64,000 nt of DNA from Fibrobacter sp. UWB15 (GCF_900177705.1 NZ_FXBA01000001.1:434001-498000); one strand, 5' to 3'; positions 34,423-43,792 are shown, counted from the first letter of the stretch. Notes: generated from the letters alone by a model not told the origin. Translations and numbers: made by a program.

Positions 34423-34431
34423 TAGATCTTA

Positions 34432-35682
34432 TTAGAAGTAGTATTTCGCTTTCGCCCAGATTTCGCGATTTTTGTCGTAGCCTGCGAGTTGTCCGCGCTT
34501 GCCGCCGAAGTGGTCGTAGCCGAGCGAAATCATTACCTGGTCGGTGACGGAGTAATCGCCCGAAATGCGAGCGTAATAAGCGAGGTTGTCTATATCGAAC
34601 ATTCCGTAGAGCGAGAACTTGAGCGTGTTGTTCAGCAGTTCCTTTGAAACGCGGAAGGTCATTTCGGAGGAATTCTTTTCGGCAGCCAAGTTGTGCGAAT
34701 AGTCGGCGATATATTTGTGTAAATACTGCACCATGAAAGTCCAGTTGTCGCCGGCGTACCAGTCGATTCCACCGAGGGCATTGAACGTGTTCTTGCGGGC
34801 GTAATCGAGATTGCTTGCGTAACCGAGCGCTTCGCCAAAGTATTCTGCGATTTCGGCACGCAGCACGAATTCGCCGACAGGCATCGAGAGGTCGCCACCA
34901 AACATGGTCATCGATTTGTGAATGCCATGGATGACAATGGAATCCTTGACGGGGTCGTAGCCTGCGACCGTAACGGGCGACTGGTTGTGCGTATGAAGCG
35001 CCGAAATGGAGAAATCCAGATTCGAGAGGAAGAACGAAACTCGCGTTCCGAAATCTCCGTTCTTGAATTTGGCATCGGGACCTTCTGGGAAATTGATGCT
35101 CGCTTTTTCGGGCAATTCAGGACGCCAGGGGTTTTCTTCTTGCATGGGCATCTGGAAGTATCGCGGCACGGGCACGTAAACGACTTCGGCATTCACGCGC
35201 TCGCCGGGGTACTTGATGCGGAAACCGTCAATGGCCATGCGCATGTCATCGTAATCGCTCGACATGAATTCGGTGTAATCTACAGGCGAAATCAGGTCGG
35301 TGACGCGAAGCCCGTCGGCAACGCCCCACACCACAATCTGGCGGCCTGCACGGATTTCAAGGAAGTCGTTCTGGTAGTTGAAATACGCCTCTTGCAACTG
35401 CACTCCAGTGCGGTCTTCGAGAATGCTGTTGTGCACGCCATTCAGGCTAGTGAACAAGTAGGCGTTCTCGTAATCTACGCGAAGTTCTGCGCGCAGGCGC
35501 GTCCGCGACGTGGTAAAATCGTGAGGATGCTGCGTTTGCACGGCGTGATACGTGTCCACGAACCCGTTGAATTGAAACGGGGAATCCTGGGCGATTGCCG
35601 CGACCGCTGCCGCCAATAAAAATGCAACAATGGATTGCTTCGCTGCACTTCGTTTCGCTCGCAATGACGTATTTATTAACAC
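34432..35682 (-). CDS. DUF1302-like outer-membrane barrel with repeat-derived N-terminus
   Basis: 416 residues. A signal peptide is followed by a barrel with FNGFVDTYHAVQT, an LQEAYFNYQNDFLEIRAGRQ segment and VVWGVADGLRVTDLISP, a pattern seen in DUF1302-type outer-membrane proteins, and a final aromatic AKAKYYF. The start is GTG at 35682. The first ~20 codons are made of a dispersed REP-like repeat (35632-35668) that supplies the basic n-region SLRAKRSAAKQS of the signal peptide. The ribosome site comes from an adjoining heptad-repeat tract. It lies between the LolA-like gene and tonB. Confidence 0.8.
   Translation of the reverse strand: MLINTSLRAKRSAAKQSIVAFLLAAAVAAIAQDSPFQFNGFVDTYHAVQTQHPHDFTTSRTRLRAELRVDYENAYLFTSLNGVHNSILEDRTGVQLQEAYFNYQNDFLEIRAGRQIVVWGVADGLRVTDLISPVDYTEFMSSDYDDMRMAIDGFRIKYPGERVNAEVVYVPVPRYFQMPMQEENPWRPELPEKASINFPEGPDAKFKNGDFGTRVSFFLSNLDFSISALHTHNQSPVTVAGYDPVKDSIVIHGIHKSMTMFGGDLSMPVGEFVLRAEIAEYFGEALGYASNLDYARKNTFNALGGIDWYAGDNWTFMVQYLHKYIADYSHNLAAEKNSSEMTFRVSKELLNNTLKFSLYGMFDIDNLAYYARISGDYSVTDQVMISLGYDHFGGKRGQLAGYDKNREIWAKAKYYF
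35632..35668. repeat. REP-like element inside the barrel gene's signal sequence
   Basis: The minus strand reads GTCATTGCGAGCGAAACG and ends GAAGCAATCC, the well-known dispersed GTCATTGCGAG...GCAATCC repeat. It is in frame within the 5' end of the coding region. Confidence 0.8.
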
Positions 35683-35710
35683 TTCCTACCGCCTACTTCC
35701 TACTGCCTAC
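35683..35710. repeat. Heptad tandem repeat abutting the barrel gene start
   Basis: TTCCTAC, CGCCTAC, TTCCTAC, TGCCTAC directly adjoin the GTG start. On the coding strand this gives repeated GTAGGAA words usable as a ribosome site. Confidence 0.8.
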
Positions 35711-35714
35711 TATT

Positions 35715-36497
35715 TTACAGTCCTCTTTCCAGGCGCGGCACGGTGAATGTCTTTGCGTCTAGCAGGATGTTGAACTTAATATCGTCGAATTCAAGAAGCG
35801 TCTTGTGGTTGGTCTGCACGTTTTCCATGCTCATCTTGGCGATAGACCAGAATCCGTCTACCTGAACCACGTTTTCAACCTTCAGCGAGCGGTGCAGTTT
35901 GCCGAGCTTGTCGTAGTATTCCACCTTGGCGGCAATCAGGCAGTCCTTGCGAATCCAGGAAATTTTCTTCGAGAAGATTTCGTCGCCCTTTTTCGGCACG
36001 GATTCAACCACCCAACAATCGATTCCGTCGACCTTTTCTTCGCGGAGGAGTTTGTGGGTGTCTTCGTCGATGTTGCGCTGGCCCACGTCGTCGTAAGTGA
36101 AGTCGGAGCCCATGAAGTAATCCGTTTTGGAACTCTTTCCGCTAATGCGGCGCGTCTTTTTCATGGCGGGCAGGTAAAGCCACTTGTCGTCATCCTTGTT
36201 GATGTCGTCGTAATCGACGGTCAGGAATCCCGTGCCCTTCACGTCGTTGGGGTAGCGGAAGAACATAATCTGCTTGGTGTCTTTGCCCACGTCCATTGCA
36301 AATGAGGTAATCTTGCGTTCGCGCTTAGCTCCGCTCTTGTTGATGAGTGTCATCGAGAGTTCGGAACTGCGGGTGTCGCCATCGGGGCGGTCATGCACTT
36401 TTTGTACAATGTCGCGGCCGGTCAAAGTTTCTGCGCTCACCATGGCGGTCAAGGCGACAATAATTGTTGCGGCTGTTTTTGCGAATTTCATATTCAT
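35715..36497 (-). CDS. LolA-fold outer-membrane lipoprotein-sorting protein
   Basis: 260 residues with a signal peptide ([14 protein letters not shown]), then the LolA-like family pattern: [72 protein letters not shown]. Relatives sit beside RND/MMPL exporters and are thought to receive lipids or lipoproteins in the periplasm. GGAG lies seven bases before the ATG. The spacing of 9 bases from the exporter gene supports one operon. Confidence 0.88.
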   Translation of the reverse strand: MNMKFAKTAATIIVALTAMVSAETLTGRDIVQKVHDRPDGDTRSSELSMTLINKSGAKRERKITSFAMDVGKDTKQIMFFRYPNDVKGTGFLTVDYDDINKDDDKWLYLPAMKKTRRISGKSSKTDYFMGSDFTYDDVGQRNIDEDTHKLLREEKVDGIDCWVVESVPKKGDEIFSKKISWIRKDCLIAAKVEYYDKLGKLHRSLKVENVVQVDGFWSIAKMSMENVQTNHKTLLEFDDIKFNILLDAKTFTVPRLERGL

Positions 36498-36506
36498 ATT
36501 TTTCTC

Positions 36507-38882
36507 CTATTTTCCAAAAATCTTGAATTTCTTGATTAAAAGCGGTGTTACGAACAGGTCGGCGAGCAATGCCGAAACAAGGCCGATAAACACTACGAAA
36601 CCGAAGTTGAACATCTGCGTTGCGGCCGAGGTGGTAAAGCCCGCAAAGGTCGCCACCATGATAATCGTCGTCATCACGAGTGCCGGGCCCGCCGTGCGGA
36701 ATACGTTGAGAATCGATTCACGGTAATCGCGGGTGCGGTCAAATTCCACATGCCCGTGGTTGATAAAGTGAATCGTATCGTCAACGGAAAGGCCGATAAT
36801 CATCGGGATAAGCGTCGCCGTCATCATGTCAAGCGGAATGTCCGTGAGTCCAAGGTAACCGCCCACGAAAATACCCGGCGCAATGTTCGGAATCATGCCG
36901 ATAAGGCCCGTGCGAATGCTGCCGGAAACGATCATCAAAAGGACTGCCACGATGACTACAGAAATCAGGAACGATGTCATCTGGCCTACTTCCAGGTATT
37001 GCTGCATGGCGGTGAACTGCGGCAAGTTTCCTACGGCAGTCACCTTTGCGTCCGGGTAAAGCTTGCGTGCGAAATTCTGCAAGTCCTCGATTTCCTTCTG
37101 GAGTTCGTTGGAGTTGTAGCTCGAAATTTCAATCATCAAACGGAGTTTCTTGTAATCGTAATCCATCCAGTAAGTTGCCTCGCTGCCGCCCGCATTTTCG
37201 TAGAGCAAGAGCATCTGTGCCACCTGTTCCTCGTTTTCGGGGATGGCGTACATTTCTTGGCGATTCTCGTTCAGCGTGCGGTCCAAATCCTTGACAATAT
37301 CAAGAATGGAGGTAGAACGCTTGGTGAGCGGATACTTGCCTGCGTGATCCTGCAACTGTTCCAATTTTTTCAGGTTCTCAACTTCCTTGGCCTTGTCGTT
37401 TGTACCAAAGTCAATCACCAAGTCGTAAGAGTAGAAGCTTCCGATTTCGGATTCTGCCACGTAGAGCATCTTGTTTACGTATTCGACCTTGCGGCCCATG
37501 GTGCGTTCCACGTCAAAGGCGGGTTCTATCTTGGTGAGCCCGAAAACCGAAATTGCAGTTACGATGGCGAATACAATCGCAATCGGCTTGCCGTGCCCGA
37601 GAACGAACTTGCCGATAGAATCGAGAATGATTCCCATGCGCGTGTCGCCGCGTTCAAGCACCTTCGCGTTCGGTTTCTTGTCTTTACCGAAACTCAGGAG
37701 AATCGGCGAAACCGTCAGTGCCACGAGAAGAATAAACGCAATCGCAATCGATGAAAGAATGCCCACGGAACGAATGGGCTTAAGCATCACCGACAGAAAC
37801 GAAAGTAGTGCCACGATGGTGGTAAGGCCGGAGAACAGCACTGACCAGCCCGTTTCACGCATGGCGTAAAGCACCGATTCCTTGCGCTTGCCTGTAAGCA
37901 TCATGTTCTTGCGGAAGAACGAATTGATGTGAATGTTGTATGCAATCGAAACGGCGAAGGCCAAAATCACGGGCACCATGATGTTGGTTACGTCCATATA
38001 AAGGCCAAGGTAACCCACTAGACCGAAAGTCATAATGACGCCAGCAAATGTCGTAATCAACGGAGAGACGATTCCGCGCAGCGAACGCGTCACCAAGAAC
38101 ATCACGATGATGGCGCAGAGAATCGTCATGATGAAAATGCGGCCCATTTCCTGACCGATGTAGGTCATTTTCTCGAAGCTCAAGTAAGGCATGCCTGTTG
38201 CACGCGGGTTCAGCGGTGCATACTTTTCCTTCGCGATGATTGCGGCCGTTTCGCGGCCCGTCTTCATGTCGGGAGCTTCTGCTTTTTCGCCCTTCGCTTC
38301 GCCTTCAGCCTTCCATACGGAATCTTCGGGGAAGGGGCGCAGCTTGATGTTGATGAAGGCTTGCTTGCGGTCTGTCGAAATCAGCTTCTTTGCAAGTTCC
38401 GGCTTGTCGGCTAGGCGCTTCTCGATTTCAGCGATGCCAGCCTCATCCGTCGGGATTTCTTCGGGAACAATCTGCGTGATTTCCATGCCCTCTTCGGTGC
38501 CGAGCATGTATTCCAAATCGACAATCGAAGTCGCTTTGCCGTCGGAATACGAGAGACTATCGCGCAGTTCGTTCGAAAGTTCGCGCAAAAGCTTTAGGTT
38601 GTCCGGCGTCAAGATGGAATGGTCGCTTTCGACCAGCACGCCCACGAAGTAGTCGTTACCGAAGGTTTCCTTGAACTTGTCCGTTTCGACAAGCATCGGG
38701 TCGCCTTCGATAAAGTAGCTGTCCCACGAGGCCTCGATGTAGATTTTTTTCATGCCCACGACCGAAACCGCGAGCAAAACGATAAACGCCACCAGCAAAA
38801 TGGCGCGGTGACCGAGCAAAAATTCGCCAAAACGGCCGAATCGCTCGTTGATTTTTTCAATGTTGATCTTTGGTAGGCTCAT
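36507..38882 (-). CDS. RND/MMPL-family exporter, first gene of the TonB operon
   Basis: 791 residues in two homologous halves, each with one helix, a large periplasmic loop and a five-helix bundle (12 helices in all). The second half keeps IPLDMMTATLIPMIIGLSVDDTIHFINH, where DD is the RND proton-relay feature. Hydrophobe/lipid exporters of the MMPL/HpnN type have this form. It heads an operon with a LolA-like protein, a barrel, TonB, ExbB and ExbD. AGAGG precedes the ATG. The promoter region carries the TTTGGAG-N23-TATTTTTG motif shared with feoA and the second RND gene. The product is 40-50% similar in layout to the gene at 48803. Confidence 0.9.
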   Translation of the reverse strand: MSLPKINIEKINERFGRFGEFLLGHRAILLVAFIVLLAVSVVGMKKIYIEASWDSYFIEGDPMLVETDKFKETFGNDYFVGVLVESDHSILTPDNLKLLRELSNELRDSLSYSDGKATSIVDLEYMLGTEEGMEITQIVPEEIPTDEAGIAEIEKRLADKPELAKKLISTDRKQAFINIKLRPFPEDSVWKAEGEAKGEKAEAPDMKTGRETAAIIAKEKYAPLNPRATGMPYLSFEKMTYIGQEMGRIFIMTILCAIIVMFLVTRSLRGIVSPLITTFAGVIMTFGLVGYLGLYMDVTNIMVPVILAFAVSIAYNIHINSFFRKNMMLTGKRKESVLYAMRETGWSVLFSGLTTIVALLSFLSVMLKPIRSVGILSSIAIAFILLVALTVSPILLSFGKDKKPNAKVLERGDTRMGIILDSIGKFVLGHGKPIAIVFAIVTAISVFGLTKIEPAFDVERTMGRKVEYVNKMLYVAESEIGSFYSYDLVIDFGTNDKAKEVENLKKLEQLQDHAGKYPLTKRSTSILDIVKDLDRTLNENRQEMYAIPENEEQVAQMLLLYENAGGSEATYWMDYDYKKLRLMIEISSYNSNELQKEIEDLQNFARKLYPDAKVTAVGNLPQFTAMQQYLEVGQMTSFLISVVIVAVLLMIVSGSIRTGLIGMIPNIAPGIFVGGYLGLTDIPLDMMTATLIPMIIGLSVDDTIHFINHGHVEFDRTRDYRESILNVFRTAGPALVMTTIIMVATFAGFTTSAATQMFNFGFVVFIGLVSALLADLFVTPLLIKKFKIFGK

Positions 38883-38905
38883 TGTATCCTCTTTTTTTTG
38901 CGGTG

Positions 38906-38943
38906 CAAAAATAGGGACTTGGACCTAAAATTTCTACTCCAAA
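38906..38943 (-). promoter_or_regulatory. TTTGGAG-N23-TATTTTTG promoter motif, RND-TonB operon
   Basis: TTTGGAGTAGAAA begins at 38943 and TATTTTTG at 38913 on the minus strand, 30 bases apart start to start. The same words with identical spacing occur before the genes at 44622 and 51154. Confidence 0.65.
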
Positions 38944-38970
38944 TGGTTTTGTGCAAAACCGAACGGACGA

Positions 38971-39036
38971 TTGTAAAAAGAAATAAATATTTCGAAAAAT
39001 TGGTGCAGAGGGACCAAAAAAAGCGTGTATAGTATA
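38971..39036 (+). promoter_or_regulatory. Repeated promoter-like element, copy 3
   Basis: TTGTAAAAAGAAATAAA, the TTTCGAAAAATTGGT block and AAGCGTGTATAGTA match the copies at 9507 and 10294; it points toward the Rpn gene at 39105. A GCCTTGCGGG/CCCGTAAGGC hairpin follows in the leader at about 39059-39082. Confidence 0.6.
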
Positions 39037-39104
39037 GACAAGGACCAAGTTCTTGTCGCCTTGCGGGGGAGCCCGTAAGGCCACCTTAAAACAAGGACAC
39101 GCTA

Positions 39105-40037
39105 ATGTCTGAAAATGAAAATATTGAAAGAGTAACTTCTACGACCAAAAAATTTCCGCACGACCCTTATGTTCGCTCGGTGCTGAAGGATCCCGCTCGC
39201 ACGGCGGAGCTGCTTCGCCTTGCGTCCAGAAAGAATAGTAATCTTGCCCAGTTCCTTGCGACAGTGAATCTCGACACTTTGCAAGAAATTTCCGAGGCTT
39301 TCAGTGACACGGTTACCCATGGTGATGGTGATTTGGCTTTCACTGTAAAAATTGCCAGCGATGAACCTAAGCAAGCAGAACTCCTTGTGGGCATCATCGA
39401 GGAACACAAGAGCTATCCCGAAACGGGAATCATCCCGCAATTGGTCAAATACTGGTTCCAGATTATGGTCCGTAACCAGAAAAATATCCCGACAATCGCC
39501 ATTGTCCTTTACAATGGAAAGGATCCTTGGCGCATTGAAAAGGAGACGATGTTCCCGAATTACCCCGAATACTACCACAAGATTGGATTGCCGTTTTTGT
39601 TGGAACTCATTGACGTGAGTGATATCTTCGAGGACGAGGAAATCCCTCGGATTTCGCCCAAGATTGCTCTTGCGCTGGTTGCTTTGAAGTATGTTTTTAA
39701 TGGGGAGAAACTCAAAAAGCATCTGAAAGCGGCTATGGCAGGACTCAAGTCGCTTCCCCGTGAAGAAGCCGAGGAGTTTTTATCCCAAACATTTGTATAT
39801 TTGAAACAGTGGTTCAACGGCGATGCCAAGGAGCAGTTTAAAATGGATTTCAAGAAATGCAGTGAAGTTTACGGCTACAAGTCCATCGCCGAAGTCGAAG
39901 AAGAAGAAATAAAGCTCAAAATGGTCGATGCCATGCTTGCCATGCCCAAATTGACCGACGAAGACATTTCTGTTGTTTCGGGGCTTCCGCAAGAAGAAAT
40001 TCAGAAGCGCAGGGCGCTTCGCGAACAGGGGCTTTAA
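39105..40037 (+). CDS. Rpn-family recombination-promoting nuclease
   Basis: 310 residues of the Rpn/YhgA-like family: [21 protein letters not shown] at the start, [31 protein letters not shown] with the active-site D and ExK-type residues, an [15 protein letters not shown] strand, and a C-terminal [19 protein letters not shown] tail. Such proteins are DNA endonucleases linked to horizontal exchange. It is distantly related to the gene at 6711. It has its own terminator, so it is a self-contained unit. Confidence 0.9.
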   Translation: MSENENIERVTSTTKKFPHDPYVRSVLKDPARTAELLRLASRKNSNLAQFLATVNLDTLQEISEAFSDTVTHGDGDLAFTVKIASDEPKQAELLVGIIEEHKSYPETGIIPQLVKYWFQIMVRNQKNIPTIAIVLYNGKDPWRIEKETMFPNYPEYYHKIGLPFLLELIDVSDIFEDEEIPRISPKIALALVALKYVFNGEKLKKHLKAAMAGLKSLPREEAEEFLSQTFVYLKQWFNGDAKEQFKMDFKKCSEVYGYKSIAEVEEEEIKLKMVDAMLAMPKLTDEDISVVSGLPQEEIQKRRALREQGL

Positions 40038-40062
40038 GCAAAATACAGATATTCAAAAAAGG

Positions 40063-40090
40063 AAAACTGGTCCTTACGGGCCAGTTTTTG
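40063..40090 (+). terminator. Terminator of the Rpn gene
   Basis: AAAACTGGTCC and GGGCCAGTTTT form a stem with a TTAC loop, followed by TTTTTGTGTTTTT. Confidence 0.85.
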
Positions 40091-40173
40091 TGTTTTTACA
40101 ATCTGTTTTGGGGCGTTCCCCGGCTCGCCGGGTCGGGTGCTGCTCGCCTTCGGCTCATCGAGCCTTGCGATGT

Positions 40174-40199
40174 GTCATCCTGAGCTTGTCGAAGGATCT
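40174..40199. repeat. REP-like element (GTCATCCTGAGC...GAAGGATCT)
   Basis: GTCATCCTGAGC, a short TTGTC loop and GAAGGATCT match the element at 29186. It lies in a hairpin-rich spacer bounded by GGGGCGT (about 40104) and ACGCCCC (about 40222). Confidence 0.7.
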
Positions 40200-40243
40200 A
40201 TCGCAAGTCTCGCCACAAAAGTGCGACGCCCCCTAACGCAAAT

Positions 40244-41170
40244 TTAGCGGTAATACTCTTCAACTTCTTTGTTGTAGAATCTTGTGAAATAATCCGACAC
40301 GCCAGTCCAATCGGGATATACTGTATCTATTGTTTTTCCAAGTAAATTGAGTTCTTCACGAATTTGCGTCTTCGCATATTGCGGAATGCGAATTTTAGTC
40401 ATTCGGATTTTCGGACCTTTATTTGATTCAAGTGTTGCCAAATGGTGTTTGTCGCCATCAATTCCAAAAAGGAGGAATGCTCCTTGCTGAGAACGGATTC
40501 GCGGATTGTCTAATAACGGATGAACACAATAAATAGACTCCATGTTGTCTTTTTTTATCCAATTGCTAAAATAAGGCTTTTCTGCTTTGATTTCGTGAAT
40601 TAAATGTCTAATAGAATCTTCTTTATTAAATTTTTCTCTACCCCATTGATCATCGGTGTAAGGCATGTCTTTGACTGATAACGCATCATCATCAAAATGG
40701 TATACCGCTATATTAGAAATGACGCTCACAACGTCTGAATGATAATTTCTCACACTCGCTTTAGGAACTTCATATACGAGAACGACGGCGTCTTTGCTGT
40801 CATCAGACTTGGATTTGGGGTCTAAATACAATGCAAAAAATAGCGATTGAAGCGGGTCTAAAGAAACATCTAGAATCCTTGTAGGCAAACCATAATGTTG
40901 CATCAAAACAAGCTTTTCAAAGGTTGATTTGCAATTCACAAATTCATGGCTAAGTCTTCTTTCGCACTCGCGAAACAACTCAGATTCGTTGTTGCTTTCT
41001 AGCCATTTTCCACGAGCAATTCCAGGTTGTCCTGCAGTAGCTCCATAATCTTCAGGTTCTCCACGGTAATATAGGTTTGTTTTTTCGTTTCGATAACCAT
41101 CTATGCCGTTCTTTGACAAATCTTTCAGACTCTCAATATATTCCGCAGTGGATCTGATTTCGTATTCCAT
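40244..41170 (-). CDS. FRG-domain protein
   Basis: 308 residues with the FRG domain named after its Phe/Tyr-Arg-Gly motif: YYRGEPEDYG near 34-43 and LMQHYGLPTRILDVSLDPLQSLFFALY near 89-115. FRG proteins often lie in accessory and defence regions; the biochemical role is unknown. The gene is AT-rich compared with its surroundings. Its ATG follows the stop of a small membrane protein with no spacer, so the two form a unit. Confidence 0.85.
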   Translation of the reverse strand: MEYEIRSTAEYIESLKDLSKNGIDGYRNEKTNLYYRGEPEDYGATAGQPGIARGKWLESNNESELFRECERRLSHEFVNCKSTFEKLVLMQHYGLPTRILDVSLDPLQSLFFALYLDPKSKSDDSKDAVVLVYEVPKASVRNYHSDVVSVISNIAVYHFDDDALSVKDMPYTDDQWGREKFNKEDSIRHLIHEIKAEKPYFSNWIKKDNMESIYCVHPLLDNPRIRSQQGAFLLFGIDGDKHHLATLESNKGPKIRMTKIRIPQYAKTQIREELNLLGKTIDTVYPDWTGVSDYFTRFYNKEVEEYYR

Positions 41171-41581
41171 TTAAGGCATCTCCACAGCGGTGATTTTATA
41201 TTTTAGACCGTCTTTTGTCCCTTCATTCTGAATATGCAATTTCAAGGGTTTTTGATGGAATAATGCTTGGGACAAAAGAGATAAAGAGATTTTTTCATTT
41301 ATTCCAATAGAAAAAGATGTGTCAGTATTAATTAGCGTTGGTTGCGCAGAATTGTTTGTCCCTTCTAAAAGATTCCATTGTTTTTTATTAGAATCTTCGT
41401 AGCAAAATTTTCCTACACCTTTAATGAAAACGGAATCAGATGTGATTTTTGTAATCTTTGCAACGATTGTGTATTCCGCCATACTTGAACTCCTTTTTGA
41501 TTTGTTTGATACGTAACAAACTAGTGCGCTAAAACCAATAAACGCGAACCCGTATGTTATTGATTCTTTCGTCAAACTCAT
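41171..41581 (-). CDS. Small single-pass membrane protein paired with the FRG gene
   Basis: 136 residues: one N-terminal membrane helix (YGFAFIGFSALVCYVS, about 10-25), a short basic stretch, then a beta-rich soluble part (YTIVAKITKITSDSVFIKGVGKFC). Not recognised. AAGGA precedes the ATG at 41581. The stop directly abuts the FRG start (TAAATG), which implies coupling; it may anchor or cue the FRG protein. Confidence 0.7.
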   Translation of the reverse strand: MSLTKESITYGFAFIGFSALVCYVSNKSKRSSSMAEYTIVAKITKITSDSVFIKGVGKFCYEDSNKKQWNLLEGTNNSAQPTLINTDTSFSIGINEKISLSLLSQALFHQKPLKLHIQNEGTKDGLKYKITAVEMP

Positions 41582-41785
41582 AATCAGTCCTTTATACAAC
41601 GAAGAGAAAATCCTGTTTTTCCTGCATTAATTGATACATAATGTCGATGAGCATGCATAAATCATTTTAGAACATAAGGCTTCCATCATTATAAATCTTG
41701 CCTGTCTGTTATATTCGACAAATGGCGTTTTTCAGGACATATTCCTCACTAGGTTGAGTGCACTTTTTTATAACATTTACAAATG

Positions 41786-43792
41786 TTATTTCTTCTTTTC
41801 TTTCAATTGCTTTGCACGAAGCTTTGCGTAACTTGAGCTTATTCCAACTTTTTTTACATCATTCTTATCTGATTTAGGTTTTAGATCCTTTAGGCAACGG
41901 ATAGAGTATCCATCTGTCAGATCTCTTGTATTTATGCCTGTACAAGAATTGTAATTACAGAAAGATAGCATGTTGGCTGAATAAGAATTTTCTAAAGAAG
42001 AGCTCCAAAAACCTGTACTATACTCTTTTTCTATAAAAGATTTTTTGTGATTGCCTCTTAAGCACCCTTCAGAACACCATTCTCCGGTGGGATAAACATT
42101 AAAACCATAGGTGTCAACTCCGTTATTGTCATTTGCCCAACCACTCTCAGATTTGATATCTACAGACCAATTATTTTTTTCAACAGTAGAAATTAATTTT
42201 TTTAAATCTTCCTTCGACGGCAGTCGCCAACCGCTTGGACAAATTCCTTGAATAAGACCGTTGTTGAAACAAGCTAATCTGCCGTCATCCATACAACCGT
42301 TGTCATTTTCAGACATTGTTGAACGCCATGTATATAATCTCCCATATTTTTCGCAGTTTTCTTTATCATCTTCATAACAGCGGCTGTTTTTTGCTCTATA
42401 GTTTAAATTTTCGGCCATCCAAATCTGATTTCCTATTTTTATAGCACGATAAACTCTATTATCACGATTGTCTGTAAATGTCTTGTAACCTGCATTTTTT
42501 ATCCATCCAACATTTTTTGCACAATACATATTCTTTTTGACATCGCCTTCATTAGAACAAACTCCATATTCATTTTCTCCTTGCTTAAGTGGTCTCCATT
42601 TATTACTATCACAAACATATTTGATTCCTGAAGAAAAAGTTTGGATGTAGTTTTTACTAGAATTTGCACATTTTTCATTTTCCGAATTATATTGGCTAAC
42701 AACATTGCAATCAAAAACATTCACTTCCATAACATCATAAAAGTCTTTATCAATTTTAGGATAAAGCTTGCAAGAAAATGTTATTAGAGAATCTGATACG
42801 AAACCAGAAATTGCATATGCATTAGATATTTTCTTGATGACTTCGTTCTTACTAGAAGATAGATTTAAAGAATCTGTATATTGTTTTATAGATTCATGAC
42901 ATAATTCAACTCGCGACTTTTTATTTGGAAAAGCAATACAATATGCTGCAGCATCCATGTCTAAAACGGGACGTATATTATCCTTTTTTTCTAGAGGAAT
43001 GTAAACGCTCTTCAATTTCTTATAAGTTTCAATGGGCTTCATATTTGTGTAAAACGGATTTTTCATTCTTTTGGATAACTTAATGTTGTAATATTCAATT
43101 TCATAAAGAAATGGGTTAACAGAGAGCACTTGTTCAACATGTTCCACCTCTGTTTTTGTAGGTTTTTTATTGCATAGTTTGGCTTTGCTAGAAAAAGATT
43201 TGTTGATTGAATCAATGTTGGCTGTTCCAATCTTGTTGAACATTTTCGTACAATATTCTTCGTCGAAAATTTCTATACACTCTTTTTTGTATACCCCTAT
43301 AACAGAATCAATCGTGTTTATCCTTAGGTTTTCAAGTTGTTCTAGACATTCTTGTATTGACGCTTTTTTTGTTACTTTTTTTTCAACAAGTCTTTTTTCT
43401 TTTTGAACAAACAATTTTGATTGCAGAATGTCTTCAAATACTGTGTCTAGAATTTCAGAATCTACATCATGTAAAATTTGGTTTAGATAAAGCTTACATA
43501 ATGGAACGGATGTCTTACAAACATTCTTTTCTGCAGATTTTATAAAAATGGAGTCACATTTTTCCCACATACTAGATGGATTGTTTGAAAAGGGACGTTC
43601 ATATATTACCAATGCGTCTTCATAAGAAAGACTTGCTGGACAGTATATGTCTTTTACATTAAACTTCTTAATTAGATTTTCAGCTGTCTTGATATCGCCC
43701 CTGTCTATAGCATTTTTTAAGCCGGGATGAATATTTGCAAAACTTGTTAAGACAAGAAATAAAATTAATTGACATAGATTCTTTATAATCAT
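41786..43792 (-). CDS. Large secreted FISUMP protein
   Basis: 668 residues with a signal peptide (LCQLILFLVLTSFA). The first ~430 residues are Lys/Cys-containing, mostly helical and unrecognised, with possible repeat units around Cys pairs. The C-terminal ~210 residues form a FISUMP domain (DNRDNRVYRAIKIGNQIWMAENLNYRAK, GRLYTWRS, CPSGWRLPSKEDL, YSIRCLK). The ATG at 43792 has GAGGGA upstream; the frame beyond runs into the structured repeat. It is strongly AT-rich, which suggests recent acquisition or lineage-specific expansion. Confidence 0.88.
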   Translation of the reverse strand: MIIKNLCQLILFLVLTSFANIHPGLKNAIDRGDIKTAENLIKKFNVKDIYCPASLSYEDALVIYERPFSNNPSSMWEKCDSIFIKSAEKNVCKTSVPLCKLYLNQILHDVDSEILDTVFEDILQSKLFVQKEKRLVEKKVTKKASIQECLEQLENLRINTIDSVIGVYKKECIEIFDEEYCTKMFNKIGTANIDSINKSFSSKAKLCNKKPTKTEVEHVEQVLSVNPFLYEIEYYNIKLSKRMKNPFYTNMKPIETYKKLKSVYIPLEKKDNIRPVLDMDAAAYCIAFPNKKSRVELCHESIKQYTDSLNLSSSKNEVIKKISNAYAISGFVSDSLITFSCKLYPKIDKDFYDVMEVNVFDCNVVSQYNSENEKCANSSKNYIQTFSSGIKYVCDSNKWRPLKQGENEYGVCSNEGDVKKNMYCAKNVGWIKNAGYKTFTDNRDNRVYRAIKIGNQIWMAENLNYRAKNSRCYEDDKENCEKYGRLYTWRSTMSENDNGCMDDGRLACFNNGLIQGICPSGWRLPSKEDLKKLISTVEKNNWSVDIKSESGWANDNNGVDTYGFNVYPTGEWCSEGCLRGNHKKSFIEKEYSTGFWSSSLENSYSANMLSFCNYNSCTGINTRDLTDGYSIRCLKDLKPKSDKNDVKKVGISSSYAKLRAKQLKEKKK

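Noticed and set aside
40100-40243. Small gene after the second Rpn gene
   Set aside because: The stretch is a nest of inverted repeats and a REP-like element; the only frame crosses them and lacks a ribosome site.
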